From a virus: a stretch of 64,000 nucleotides of DNA. Below, in pieces: positions 37,954 through 45,770 of the stretch. Numbering within the stretch: position 1 is the stretch's first letter; every line of letters begins with the position of its first letter. The stretch lies in the IMG/VR virus record IMGVR_UViG_3300046501_000460, positions 1 through 64,000 of that record. One strand, written 5' to 3'. Made by a program: the position numbers and the translations under genes. The notes under the pieces are model-generated. The model was given only the letters and a program-made list of their open reading frames with translations, did not search any database and was not told the origin of the DNA.

Positions 37954-38531
37954 TGCCCACCCCAACCCTCACCCGCAAGCAGTACCTCGGCCGCCGGCAG
38001 GAGATGTTCGAGAAGTGGCTGGTCGAGCGCGGCGCCGAATTGCTCACGCCCACCAACGAATGGGAGCTGCTGCGCTTCCGGACCGAGAAGGGCACCGGCA
38101 TCATCTACACGAACAAGCACGGCCATCTGACGTGGATGGGCCCGGCTACTGAGGCATACCTTGCGCACGTCAGCAACCGGTCCAGCTGGCGCGCGGTGCC
38201 TAGGGAGGAGCGCAAGTACAAGTCGAGCCCGACGTGCCAGGCGCTGCGCCGGCGCGACGGCGATGCTTGCTTTTACTGCCATCTGCCGGTCGCCGTCGAG
38301 GACGAGTCGGTCGAGCACCTCGTGAACCTGACGCATCAAGGTCCGGACCACATCGCCAACATGGCGCTGGCGCACCGCGACTGCAACCGCGAGGCCGGCC
38401 ATCTGTCGGTGATGGAGAAGATCCGCTTCCGCGAGACGTGCTGGCAGCGCCTGCACACGCATGGCACGCTGGCGAACCCTGCGCTGGAGATGGTCGAGGC
38501 GCCCGGCGAAATCACACCACCTTGGGACTGA
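37953..38531 (+). CDS. HNH endonuclease-like protein (192 aa)
   Basis: Start at 37953. Residues 97-155 form an HNH-type zinc fold: 'R-D-G-D-A-C-F-Y-C', then 'V-E-H-L-V-N-L-T-H-Q-G', 'N-M-A-L-A-H-R-D-C-N'. Cys pairs and the H-N-H spacing are intact. The N-terminal 95 residues are an unrecognised, probably DNA-binding, domain. Tight coupling to neighbours is unlike a homing gene; it may have a phage function such as DNA processing. Confidence 0.8.
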   Translation: MPTPTLTRKQYLGRRQEMFEKWLVERGAELLTPTNEWELLRFRTEKGTGIIYTNKHGHLTWMGPATEAYLAHVSNRSSWRAVPREERKYKSSPTCQALRRRDGDACFYCHLPVAVEDESVEHLVNLTHQGPDHIANMALAHRDCNREAGHLSVMEKIRFRETCWQRLHTHGTLANPALEMVEAPGEITPPWD

Positions 38532-38533
38532 AT

Positions 38534-38851
38534 ATGGAACACGGAAAACCACACACCACGAAGCACGTCGCCATGTATTGCGACTGGAAGGGCGGTGGCC
38601 TGGGCGATCTGCTCAAGGTCCGGTTGGAAGGTATGACGCTGATCGACGATCGTGACCTCGCGCGGCTGCTGCATTACCAGGCCGTGATGGAAGCTGAGCC
38701 GCTGCCATCGCATGTCGTCGACGTCCTACATCTGGCGCTCAAGGCGCTGGGCGGCCCGCGCGGCGCCAAGCCGAAAACGCAGAAGGGCATCGACGCGAGG
38801 GAGGCGATCCGCAACCTCCTTGCGACAGCGCCGATCGAGAGGGAGGCCTGA
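38534..38851 (+). CDS. Small protein (105 aa), unassigned
   Basis: ATG at 38534, just after the HNH stop. Basic, helical C-terminal half with 'P-R-G-A-K-P-K-T-Q-K-G'. Unrecognised. Confidence 0.7.
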   Translation: MEHGKPHTTKHVAMYCDWKGGGLGDLLKVRLEGMTLIDDRDLARLLHYQAVMEAEPLPSHVVDVLHLALKALGGPRGAKPKTQKGIDAREAIRNLLATAPIEREA

Positions 38852-38852
38852 T

Positions 38853-39095
38853 ATGAACCCACCAACCATCCGAGAAGCCCTCGACCACCTGAGCGAACAC
38901 TACGGCCTGACGGCAGCCCAGGTGCGGGAACTGGTGCGCACGCCGCTGCATCCACGCGAGTTGCGTGATGAGTTTGCCGGTCGCGCCATGCAGACGCTCG
39001 TTGGTCAGGGCTGGCCTGATGCCGGCCGCATGGCCGAGGAGGTGTACAAGGTGGCCGATGCCATGCTCGCGGCCCGATTGCCCAAGGAGACCTGA
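38853..39095 (+). CDS. Small helical protein (80 aa)
   Basis: Start 38853 with GGGAGG upstream. Helices, one of which ('L-T-A-A-Q-V-R-E-L-V-R-T-P') could be part of a DNA-binding fold. Unrecognised. Confidence 0.7.
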   Translation: MNPPTIREALDHLSEHYGLTAAQVRELVRTPLHPRELRDEFAGRAMQTLVGQGWPDAGRMAEEVYKVADAMLAARLPKET

Positions 39096-39096
39096 C

Positions 39097-39276
39097 ATGA
39101 ACCTCTGGAGCGTCACCATCACGTTCACCGACGGCACCTACTACAGCGACATCTGGGCCACGACGCCCGGCGGCGCGCTGCAGCTGGCCCTGACGGACGC
39201 GCGCGGCGTCGAGACCACGCCGCTCTTCACCGGCGAGGTGCGCGACGTCGTCATCAACTGGAAGGAAAAATCATGA
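39097..39276 (+). CDS. Small beta protein (59 aa)
   Basis: ATG at 39097 with AAGGAGA upstream. A beta-alpha-beta pattern ('S-V-T-I-T-F-T-D-G-T-Y-Y') common in short phage hypotheticals. Ends in the GGAAAAA that precedes the next start. Confidence 0.7.
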   Translation: MNLWSVTITFTDGTYYSDIWATTPGGALQLALTDARGVETTPLFTGEVRDVVINWKEKS

Positions 39277-39527
39277 TGTATCTCTACGGCATGCGCGTCA
39301 TCGAGTCGCCCTACGTTAATGACGCAGCCCGGTTCGAACTGGGTCCGGGCGTGCGCCAGTTCCTGACGCCGGAATACCTCGCCCAGTTCGACATCTGGTC
39401 GCGCAGCTTCTTCGGCATCAAGCCCACCATCTACAAGGCGCAGGATCCCGCTGGCGACGTGCTGATCGTCTCGCCGTACGGCTATGAGATCTTATGCCGC
39501 GCCGCACCGAAAGAATACCTGCCATGA
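39273..39527 (+). CDS. Protein of 84 aa, unassigned
   Basis: Two tandem ATGs (39273 and 39276); the first overlaps the previous stop. Mixed alpha/beta with several aromatic residues. Unrecognised. Confidence 0.7.
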   Translation: MMYLYGMRVIESPYVNDAARFELGPGVRQFLTPEYLAQFDIWSRSFFGIKPTIYKAQDPAGDVLIVSPYGYEILCRAAPKEYLP

Positions 39528-39748
39528 CTACCCACATCCTGCGCATCGACGCGCACTGCATGGACGTCGAGATGGAGGCCCTGTTCCTGCGCAACTACGA
39601 CGTCCGGATCGCCGAGCGCCACAACGCCCCGTGGGAGTGGGCCTTCGTCGGCACTCGCCAGAACCTGGCCCAGATGGTCACCGACCACTGGGGCTATCCG
39701 GAGGACGAGCTGCCTGGCGTCCTCGACCTGATTAAGGAGCAGACGTGA
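39524..39748 (+). CDS. Protein of 74 aa, unassigned
   Basis: ATGA overlap. Contains a His/Cys/Asp-rich opening ('R-I-D-A-H-C-M-D-V-E') and an acidic C-terminus. Unrecognised. Confidence 0.7.
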   Translation: MTTHILRIDAHCMDVEMEALFLRNYDVRIAERHNAPWEWAFVGTRQNLAQMVTDHWGYPEDELPGVLDLIKEQT

Positions 39749-40422
39749 CCACCCACACCGTCCACTTTTCGCGCATCGCCAACAACGCCAAGACTGGGCC
39801 GATCCCGGTCACCACCAGCAGCCGCAGCACCTGCCCCACGACCTGCGCGTTCAAGAACAACGGCTGCTACGCCGAGAACTTCCCGCTCAAGCTGCACTGG
39901 GACCGCGTCTCGCGCGGCGAGCGCGGTATGGCCTGGGAGGGCCTCGTCGACGAGATCAGCCGGCTGCCGAAGGGCCAGCTGTGGCGACACAACCAGGCCG
40001 GCGATCTGCCGGGCGCGGACGACGTCATCGACGGCGCAGCGCTCAAGCAGCTGGTGCGCGCCAATCGCGGCCGCCGCGGCTTCACGTACACGCACTACCC
40101 GACGTCGCCGGCGAATCTGCGCGCGCTGCGCCACGCGAACAAGAACGGCTTCACGATCAATCTGTCGGCGGACTCACTGGCCGACGCGGACCGACTTGCT
40201 AAGCACCGCTTGCCGATGGTCGTGGTGGTGCCGCAAGGCTGGGAGGGCGGCACCACGCCGGCCGGGCGCAAGGTGACGCTGTGCCCGGCGCAGTTCATGG
40301 ACGCCATGAACTGCGCCAACTGCGGGCTGTGTCAAAAAGCCGATAGGCATGCTATCGTCGCGTTTGAAGCGCACGGGGCGCGCCGCGCCCATGTGTCGCG
40401 CATAGCGAACACGGGGGAATAG
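39745..40422 (+). CDS. Cys-rich phage protein (225 aa)
   Basis: GTG start at 39745 overlapping the previous stop. Cys clusters at about 31-42 ('C-P-T-T-C-A-F-K-N-N-G-C-Y-A') and 182-199 ('C-P-A-Q' and 'C-A-N-C-G-L-C') could hold a metal or an iron-sulfur centre. I recognise the family as a common uncharacterised phage protein (DUF7227-like, from memory). The fold between clusters looks like an alpha/beta barrel, as in proteins relating to Gp37/Gp68 phage proteins. Enzymatic role is plausible but unproven. Confidence 0.75.
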   Translation: MTTHTVHFSRIANNAKTGPIPVTTSSRSTCPTTCAFKNNGCYAENFPLKLHWDRVSRGERGMAWEGLVDEISRLPKGQLWRHNQAGDLPGADDVIDGAALKQLVRANRGRRGFTYTHYPTSPANLRALRHANKNGFTINLSADSLADADRLAKHRLPMVVVVPQGWEGGTTPAGRKVTLCPAQFMDAMNCANCGLCQKADRHAIVAFEAHGARRAHVSRIANTGE

Positions 40423-40424
40423 CC

Positions 40425-40613
40425 ATGCTACATACTGTCACCATCACGCATGTCGTCGAAGCCGACACGTGGGACGGCGCCATCGAGAAGGTGCTGCGAA
40501 ATCCGATCGCGCATGTGGCCGACTGCCGGGTCAAGACGCCCGGCAGGCAGCTGATGCACGTCATGGCCAGCGTATTCAAGGAGGCGTACGAGCGCCTCCA
40601 GCTTACGGCTTGA
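40425..40613 (+). CDS. Last gene of the cassette (62 aa)
   Basis: ATG at 40425 with GGGGGAAT upstream. A beta-alpha-beta small protein. Its end overlaps the end of the minus-strand tail gene by 11 bases with no obvious terminator between them. Confidence 0.7.
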   Translation: MLHTVTITHVVEADTWDGAIEKVLRNPIAHVADCRVKTPGRQLMHVMASVFKEAYERLQLTA

Positions 40614-40761
40614 CCTTGATGTAGGTCGGCGCCTTCGCCGGGAGTGCTGGTGGTGACGGTGCTGCAGCCGGCTGTTCGGCCGACTGCTCTTCGGCCGCGG
40701 CCTGGGCGCGCTGCTGCGCGGCGACGAGCGCCGCTGCGCTGAACGTGACTTCCTGTGCCAT
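40603..40761 (-). CDS. Last gene of the tail-tip operon (52 aa)
   Basis: Start 40761 with GGAGG upstream; TGATG junction with the gene before. Ala/Gln-rich helix and Pro-rich end. Unrecognised. Confidence 0.65.
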   Translation of the reverse strand: MAQEVTFSAAALVAAQQRAQAAAEEQSAEQPAAAPSPPALPAKAPTYIKVKP

Positions 40762-41078
40762 CAATGGTCCTCCAGATTGAAGTAGATCGTCCGGTCGAAG
40801 CGCTCGCCGTTGGCGCAGGTGACGCGCGCCGTGCCGCACGGGCTGGTCGCGTTCGTCGTCCCGTTCGTCACCGACAACAGGGCGATGACCGTGGTGCCCT
40901 GCACTGTGGGGCCCTGCGTGGCGGTCATGCCAACCAGGTTCAGCGCGGCGGTCGCCGCCGTCGTGGCGCGGTCGGACAGATCCTTCGTGACGTCCCAGAC
41001 GACGAAGTTGATGTCGTCCGGATCGATGTCGATCGTCCAACCCTTGGCGCCCATATAAGGTGTGGTTGCGTTTGCCAT
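40761..41078 (-). CDS. Tail-region protein (105 aa)
   Basis: Beta-strand pattern ('G-W-T-I-D-I-D', 'F-V-V-W-D-V') with Thr/Ala-rich middle. It follows the repeat-rich fibre-like gene. Might be a tail-tip or fibre chaperone; unrecognised. Confidence 0.65.
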   Translation of the reverse strand: MANATTPYMGAKGWTIDIDPDDINFVVWDVTKDLSDRATTAATAALNLVGMTATQGPTVQGTTVIALLSVTNGTTNATSPCGTARVTCANGERFDRTIYFNLEDH

Positions 41079-41095
41079 GTGTGCCTCGAATAATG

Positions 41096-42712
41096 TTAAA
41101 AGACTACGGTCTTGATGCTGCCGCCGAACACGACACGCTTCACGCTGCCGTCGAAGGTGACGCGCTTCGTGCCGCCGGCGAAGGCGACACGCTTCGCGCC
41201 GCCGTCAAAGACGACTTTCTTTACGCCGCTGCCGCCGAACGTCACGACGCGCGTGCCGCCGCCAAACACGACCACCTTGGTGCCGCCAGCGAACGACACG
41301 ACGTGCGTGCCGCCAGCGAACGTGACCCAGTGCGCTTTCGTGATTGACGCCTTGTCGATCGTGACGGGTGGGATCGCGCCAGCGAGGAATGCGGCCAGCA
41401 CGTCGGTCGCGGCAAGGCTGTCGCTGGCGCTCGCGATCGCGGTCAGCAGCGAGCTCGTCGCGTCGGTCACGGTCACGCTGTCGGCGCGCGTCGCGCTGGC
41501 GCTGCCGGCCGCGACGGCCTGATCGATCAGCCCCAGGCTGTCGATGTAGGCGGCAGCGGCCTGCGCGGCCGACGTGGTCGAATCCGACAGGCTCAAGCTG
41601 TCCGTGCGCGTCGCCGTGCCGGCGGCGCTGCTCGAAGCGCTGTCGTTCAGGGCAAGCGTGTCGACGAGGGCTGACACGGCCTGCTGCAGGCTTGCGAAGG
41701 CTTCAGACGCGCTCAGGCTGTCGCTGGCAGCTGCCAGCGCCGAGAGCGCGCTGGAGACCGCGTCGCCGAGCGTGAGCGTGTCGGCCGCGGCGGCGGTGTT
41801 CGTTGCGGCCGCGCTGCCGCTCTCCGCGGCGGACAGGATGTCGGCCACCTGCGCGGCGCTAAAGTACGTGGCGCTGGTCAGGTCGGCCGCCGTGATGGCG
41901 TCCAGCCAGGCGGCACTGGTCTCAGTGCTGGGCGAGAACGCCGATGTGCGGCGGAAGCGCGGCCTGAACAGCTGCCACGGGTTGTCGGCCAACGACACCA
42001 TCTCCGAATCGGCCAGCGTACGCCGCCATACTGCAACAAGCATCAGCGCGCCCGTACTCCATTGCTGGGCGCTGGTGACCCGCGCGCCTACGCTAATTGG
42101 TATGCCTATTCCCGGCGTCTTCATCGTGCCGCTACTGTATGTCGCGGTAGCCATGACACCGTTCTGGAAGCAGGCAGTTCGTCCGGGCATCGCGGTAGCG
42201 CCCATGGTGAATCCGCGCGACAGCTCTGTTACCGTCAATGCCGACGATGCCGTGACATTGCCGAGCAAGGCGGACATGGCTGAATTGAACGGAAGGAATT
42301 CGACCTTGCCGTTGGCAACTCGAAACTGGAAATAGCGCTCCGAGCTGTTATCCATGTCAATCGCGCTCTGCGTGACAGAGGCAGAGCCGCATGTGCCAAC
42401 CGCAAACAGGCTGTAATTAGGCGAGGTGATAGCGCCGTTCGATGCCAGCGTGTACATTGGGTTGCTGCCGGTCGGGCACCCTCCCGTACCCTGCGGCGTG
42501 TTTGACTGCTTGCCAGCCGAGTAAGCCACATTGTTCATTGAGACGGCAGAGCCAGAACCGTCGAGAGCCGTCACAAACCCGTACGCCTGGTCCGCGTGCA
42601 TCAAGCATACGGTCATGTCTTTCGTGATTGGGTTGTCCCAATCAATCGATACAGCCTCCCCGGGGAGAGGCTGTGTCGTTCTTACGCGGCGCCTGGAAAA
42701 CGGTGCAGTCAT
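41096..42712 (-). CDS. Repeat-built tail fibre or adhesin-like protein (538 aa)
   Basis: Three parts are visible. Residues 1-265 look like a LamG/concanavalin-type sandwich ending with 'N-P-W-Q-L-F-R-P-R', a phrase common in phage tail proteins. Residues 311-450 hold six full 20-residue repeats that each begin D-S/T-L-x-L-x-D. Residues 463-538 hold eight 9-residue repeats of the type V-x-F-x-G-G-T-K-R, suggesting a beta-solenoid or beta-roll. Likely a receptor-contacting structural protein. It overlaps the upstream gene by one base. Confidence 0.75.
   Translation of the reverse strand: MTAPFSRRRVRTTQPLPGEAVSIDWDNPITKDMTVCLMHADQAYGFVTALDGSGSAVSMNNVAYSAGKQSNTPQGTGGCPTGSNPMYTLASNGAITSPNYSLFAVGTCGSASVTQSAIDMDNSSERYFQFRVANGKVEFLPFNSAMSALLGNVTASSALTVTELSRGFTMGATAMPGRTACFQNGVMATATYSSGTMKTPGIGIPISVGARVTSAQQWSTGALMLVAVWRRTLADSEMVSLADNPWQLFRPRFRRTSAFSPSTETSAAWLDAITAADLTSATYFSAAQVADILSAAESGSAAATNTAAAADTLTLGDAVSSALSALAAASDSLSASEAFASLQQAVSALVDTLALNDSASSSAAGTATRTDSLSLSDSTTSAAQAAAAYIDSLGLIDQAVAAGSASATRADSVTVTDATSSLLTAIASASDSLAATDVLAAFLAGAIPPVTIDKASITKAHWVTFAGGTHVVSFAGGTKVVVFGGGTRVVTFGGSGVKKVVFDGGAKRVAFAGGTKRVTFDGSVKRVVFGGSIKTVVF
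41099..41326 (-). repeat. 27-bp tandem repeats coding for a 9-residue beta unit
   Basis: Eight consecutive units at the end of the fibre-like gene. One unit in the middle is a residue longer. Units differ mainly at third positions and at the Lys/His/Arg sites. Confidence 0.8.
41363..41782 (-). repeat. 60-bp repeats coding for a 20-residue D-S-L unit
   Basis: Six full units of exactly 20 residues plus a partial seventh. The DNA is diverged, so the repeat is conserved at protein level. Confidence 0.8.
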
Positions 42713-43188
42713 TACGTGTACTGCTGCATCGCCGGCAGAGCCTTGAGCACCCAGCCCGAGTTCATCGATTGTGTGCTGCGGTTGATCAGGTAGACGTTGT
42801 AGATGACCGGGAATAGCTCACACTCGCCCGACTGGAACAGCAGGGCGGTATTGGCGACCGGCGTTTTCGGAAACACGAAAACGGCCTTGCGCATCGTGAA
42901 CGGGATGATGCTCGCCCCTGCCGTGGTGTCGATGTCCGCGTAGTTGGTGCCGTCCAGCGACGGCACCAGATATAGGTCAGCCATGGTCGTCACGTTGGCG
43001 GTGATGCCCGTGATGGCGCTGACGGCCGCCGACAGCGAGAACGTTACGGCAAGCATATCGGCCGCGTTGCCGTTTGCACGGCAATCCAGTTTGGTGGTGG
43101 CCAGTACAGCCGAGCCGGAGGCTGCAGATGAGCCGCTGGACTCCAGCGTCAGGAGGGAACCTTCCTGCCATTTCATAACGCCGGCCAT
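42712..43188 (-). CDS. Tail-region structural protein (158 aa)
   Basis: Ser/Ala-rich beta protein with segments like 'L-Y-L-V-P-S-L-D-G-T-N-Y-A-D' and 'F-V-F-P-K-T-P', which I associate with small phage tail or baseplate-hub proteins. One-base overlaps with both neighbours. Function from context only. Confidence 0.7.
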   Translation of the reverse strand: MAGVMKWQEGSLLTLESSGSSAASGSAVLATTKLDCRANGNAADMLAVTFSLSAAVSAITGITANVTTMADLYLVPSLDGTNYADIDTTAGASIIPFTMRKAVFVFPKTPVANTALLFQSGECELFPVIYNVYLINRSTQSMNSGWVLKALPAMQQYT

Positions 43189-43634
43189 TATTCTTCACTC
43201 CATGCGGCAAGGATTTCGCTGTTGGATGGCGCCGGAATGCCTAGCTTCTCGACGCGGCTGGCAGGGATCGTCGCTAGCGCGTACAGGCCGTCGACCTCTT
43301 CCTGCGTTGCGATTTCGTGCTGAACCCAGGCTCGCAGCATGGCCTGCAGCCGCGGATCTTCCAGATGGATCGGGTCGCCGCACGCGAACGAGTCACGGAT
43401 GACGAGGCAAGCGGCCCGGCACGGGTTGCTCGTGTCCAGGCTGGCGTCATAAATTTTGGCGTAGGGGCCCATTGCAGCCCACGCTTTAGCGGTGGTCGAG
43501 CGCAGGGGGCCGACCATGCTGAACGACTGCGCCGTCAGCAAGTCGTAAACGCGCTGCGGGTCGCCCGGAAGATGTTCGGCATAGCCGAGTCCTTCCGGGT
43601 CATTCCTCAGCTCAGAGGCAAGCAGGCTTTGCAC
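43188..43634 (-). CDS. Tail-region helical protein (148 aa)
   Basis: GTG start at 43634 with AAGGAG upstream. Helical, with two Cys in the middle ('N-P-C-R-A-A-C-L'). Unrecognised; could be a fibre assembly chaperone. Confidence 0.65.
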   Translation of the reverse strand: MQSLLASELRNDPEGLGYAEHLPGDPQRVYDLLTAQSFSMVGPLRSTTAKAWAAMGPYAKIYDASLDTSNPCRAACLVIRDSFACGDPIHLEDPRLQAMLRAWVQHEIATQEEVDGLYALATIPASRVEKLGIPAPSNSEILAAWSEE

Positions 43635-43637
43635 GAC

Positions 43638-43817
43638 TCACTCCTTGATGCGGATCTCGTCTTCCGCGAAGAGACGCTCGTGAGGCTCGCCGTCGGTGCC
43701 CACGTAGGCAACCCTGTACTTCACCTCGCCATCGACGATTTCCGGACCGACGACCTTGCCCTCGATCGGGGAGATGTTCTGGACGACGTCGTCGTCCGCT
43801 TTGAATGCGACAGGCAT
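43638..43817 (-). CDS. Small beta-barrel protein (59 aa)
   Basis: ATG at 43817 with AAGGAG six bases upstream, stop at 43638. Reads MPVAFKADDD, then strands ('V-V-Q-N-I-S-P', 'K-Y-R-V-A-Y-V-G'). SH3-like in outline. Good ribosome site and spacing support it. Confidence 0.7.
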   Translation of the reverse strand: MPVAFKADDDVVQNISPIEGKVVGPEIVDGEVKYRVAYVGTDGEPHERLFAEDEIRIKE

Positions 43818-43826
43818 GTCGACTCC

Positions 43827-44408
43827 TTAGATGGACAGTTGATACGAGACGGTCAGCGTGCCGCCGTTGCTGACCACCTGGTCGCCGCCGGAGAACAGGC
43901 CGGCACTGACCAAGGTGCCGGCGGTGCCGTCCTTGGTCGAGCTGGTGGTCACGAGCGAACCCTTGACGGTGCCGGCGCCGGTGAAGTTGAACGACGCGGC
44001 GGCGCTCATGGCCTTCGTGCGGCTGCCGGCGCCGCTGCCGGTCGCGGCCGACCAGCCGATCGACGGACGGGCGGTTTGCGAGAAGGTTGGCGCGTTGGTG
44101 CCGCCGGCTTCGGTCCACGTGGGATGTGACGCCATCGTGTCACCGGCAACGGGAGCCGACGTGTAGCTGACCGAGCTGATCAGGCCGAGGTAATGTGCGG
44201 CCGTATAGCCCGAACCGCCGAAATACTTGTCGAGGATGTCCTTGGCGCCGGCGTCGGTGACGAGGTTGTCGTAGCTTTCGGACCAGATCAGCTCACCGTC
44301 TTCGTAATAGCGCGCCTCGTAGTGTCCGTGCACCGGGGCGCAGTCGCCGTCGGCGGCGTGAGTGCCGGCCGCGGCCGTCGTGTTCGATTTGATGTTGAGG
44401 GAGTCCAT
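43827..44408 (-). CDS. Tail-tip structural protein (193 aa)
   Basis: First gene of the leftward tail-tip operon; start 44408 (MDSLNIK) with AAGGA five bases upstream. Contains 'Y-E-A-R-Y-Y-E-D-G-E-L-I-W-S-E-S', 'N-L-V-T-D-A-G' and 'Y-L-G-L-I-S', phrases typical of phage structural proteins of the minor-tail type. Gly/Thr/Ser-rich second half. Confidence 0.75.
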   Translation of the reverse strand: MDSLNIKSNTTAAAGTHAADGDCAPVHGHYEARYYEDGELIWSESYDNLVTDAGAKDILDKYFGGSGYTAAHYLGLISSVSYTSAPVAGDTMASHPTWTEAGGTNAPTFSQTARPSIGWSAATGSGAGSRTKAMSAAASFNFTGAGTVKGSLVTTSSTKDGTAGTLVSAGLFSGGDQVVSNGGTLTVSYQLSI

Positions 44409-44457
44409 GGCGATCCTTGCGAGGAGAAGTGCAGGCCCCGCAAACGAACGCGCAGAC

Positions 44458-44485
44458 CATGCCAGAATGCAATAATTCTGGCATG
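44458..44485. promoter_or_regulatory. 28-bp palindrome over the tail-tip promoter
   Basis: Perfect 11-base arms (44458-44468 and 44475-44485, CATGCCAGAAT with ATTCTGGCATG) around 6 bases. One arm contains the -10 of the leftward promoter, so a bound dimer would block it. It may also fold in the 5' leader. Confidence 0.6.
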
Positions 44486-44503
44486 CTTCTTGCCTGAAGT
44501 AAA
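44475..44503 (-). promoter_or_regulatory. Sigma70-like promoter of the tail-tip operon
   Basis: TTTACT (44503-44498), 17-base spacer, CAGAAT (44480-44475) on the minus strand, with ATGC before the -10 as in the late promoter set. Confidence 0.55.
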
Positions 44504-44549
44504 GAAACAACTGATCCTTGTCAAGGAGGTATTGATTCGAGAAAATATT

Positions 44550-44577
44550 TTGACAGCGCACTAAAGTTTGCCTTAAC
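44550..44577 (+). promoter_or_regulatory. Rightward promoter of the replication region
   Basis: TTGACA (44550-44555), 16-base spacer, CTTAAC (44572-44577), with TTTGC before the -10. Weak -10 but a perfect -35 and the shared context. Confidence 0.5.
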
Positions 44578-44613
44578 CTGATGTTCCCTTTCCCTACAGA
44601 AAAAATCACAACC

Positions 44614-45462
44614 ATGTGGCTCAAGAACGCAACCATCTACGGGATCTCCCCCAAAGCACAATTCCCCATCGAGCAGCTGCAGGCTGCTCGATTCGTTCCT
44701 GTCGACAGCCTGCAGCTGCAGTCGGTCGGCTTCTCGCCAGTCCGCGAGGGCGAACTTGCCTACAGGCAAGGTAAGCACATCCTGCTGCGTTTCACGATCG
44801 AGAAGAAGCACATCCCGGGCTCGGCCGTAGCTGTGCTGGTGGAAGACAAGGCCGCGGCGCTGGAGAAAGCGCAGGGCTTCCCGCCGGGCAAGAAGGCGCG
44901 CAAGGAGCTCAGGGAGCGTGCGATCGACGAACTGCTGCCGCGCGCGCTGTCGACCCGCCGCACGACGCAGGTCTGGATCGACCAGGACCAGCACCGCATC
45001 GTGATCGATTCGGCCTCGAACTCGACCTGCGACGAGATCATCAAGGCGATGATCAAGCTGTTCCCGACGATCGAGTTCCAGGACGTCAGCTGGCCGCGCG
45101 CCAAGGTCGTGACGGCGTGGGTGGCCGACGAGGAGCCGGACGACTTCACGATGGACGATTCGGTCGTGCTGCAGTACCCGGGCGAGAAGGGCAAGCGCGT
45201 GAAGTTTGAACGCGCGACGGCGCAGGGCGCGGACGTGATCAACCACCTGACGGCCGGCGCCCACGTCGACTCGGTCGCCATGACCTTCTCCAGCCGCCTG
45301 TCGTTCGTCATGACGGACAACATGCGCATCCGCCGCATCAAGGCGCTGGACATCGTGCAGGAGGGCCGCGACGCTGAGAACGACGACCGCTTCGACAGCG
45401 ACGTCGCGCTGATGACGCGCGAACTGGGCTGCCTGATCGACGCTCTGGTGCGGGAGGCGTGA
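44614..45462 (+). CDS. rdgC: RdgC-like recombination-associated protein
   Basis: A 282-residue protein, near the 300 of host RdgC. Start 44614 (MWLKNATIYGI), because RdgC proteins begin M-W-F-K/R-N-L-x-x-Y; the frame is open 11 codons further up. Matching features include 'F-V-P-V-D-S-L-Q-L-Q-S-V-G-F', 'Y-R-Q-G-K-H-I-L-L-R-F' and the centre 'R-T-T-Q-V-W-I'. RdgC is a ring that binds duplex DNA and restrains RecA. In a phage it could shield its own DNA or limit RecA-driven recombination at forks. First gene of the replication block; coupled to the next gene (TGATG). Confidence 0.88.
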   Translation: MWLKNATIYGISPKAQFPIEQLQAARFVPVDSLQLQSVGFSPVREGELAYRQGKHILLRFTIEKKHIPGSAVAVLVEDKAAALEKAQGFPPGKKARKELRERAIDELLPRALSTRRTTQVWIDQDQHRIVIDSASNSTCDEIIKAMIKLFPTIEFQDVSWPRAKVVTAWVADEEPDDFTMDDSVVLQYPGEKGKRVKFERATAQGADVINHLTAGAHVDSVAMTFSSRLSFVMTDNMRIRRIKALDIVQEGRDAENDDRFDSDVALMTRELGCLIDALVREA

Positions 45463-45770
45463 TGGGCATCCGTAAAATTGGGCCCGTGACCGAGGTCACG
45501 CCCGGTCAGTGGATTCTGCAGACCCCGCTGCTGAACGACCACCTCGTGTCCGAGCCGCGCGAGGTTATCCGCCGCTCCGGCAAGCGCATCTACTATCGCA
45601 ACCGCCACGGAGAGGACGATGGCACCTACTGCAGCATCGCGACGGTAGTGGCCCTGTGCGACACGAAGGCGGATGCGGACACCGTGTACGCCGTCAGCAA
45701 GTCGCAGTTCGATGCCCTGCGCGCGGTGCGTCACGACCACCTCGGCCGTCTCAAGGCGCTGGTCGCATGA
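45462..45770 (+). CDS. Small protein between RdgC and methyltransferase (102 aa)
   Basis: ATG at 45462 in TGATG junction. Strand-rich start ('Q-W-I-L-Q-T-P-L'), a helix at the end ('S-K-S-Q-F-D-A-L-R-A-V'). Its stop overlaps the methyltransferase start. Not recognised. Confidence 0.7.
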   Translation: MGIRKIGPVTEVTPGQWILQTPLLNDHLVSEPREVIRRSGKRIYYRNRHGEDDGTYCSIATVVALCDTKADADTVYAVSKSQFDALRAVRHDHLGRLKALVA

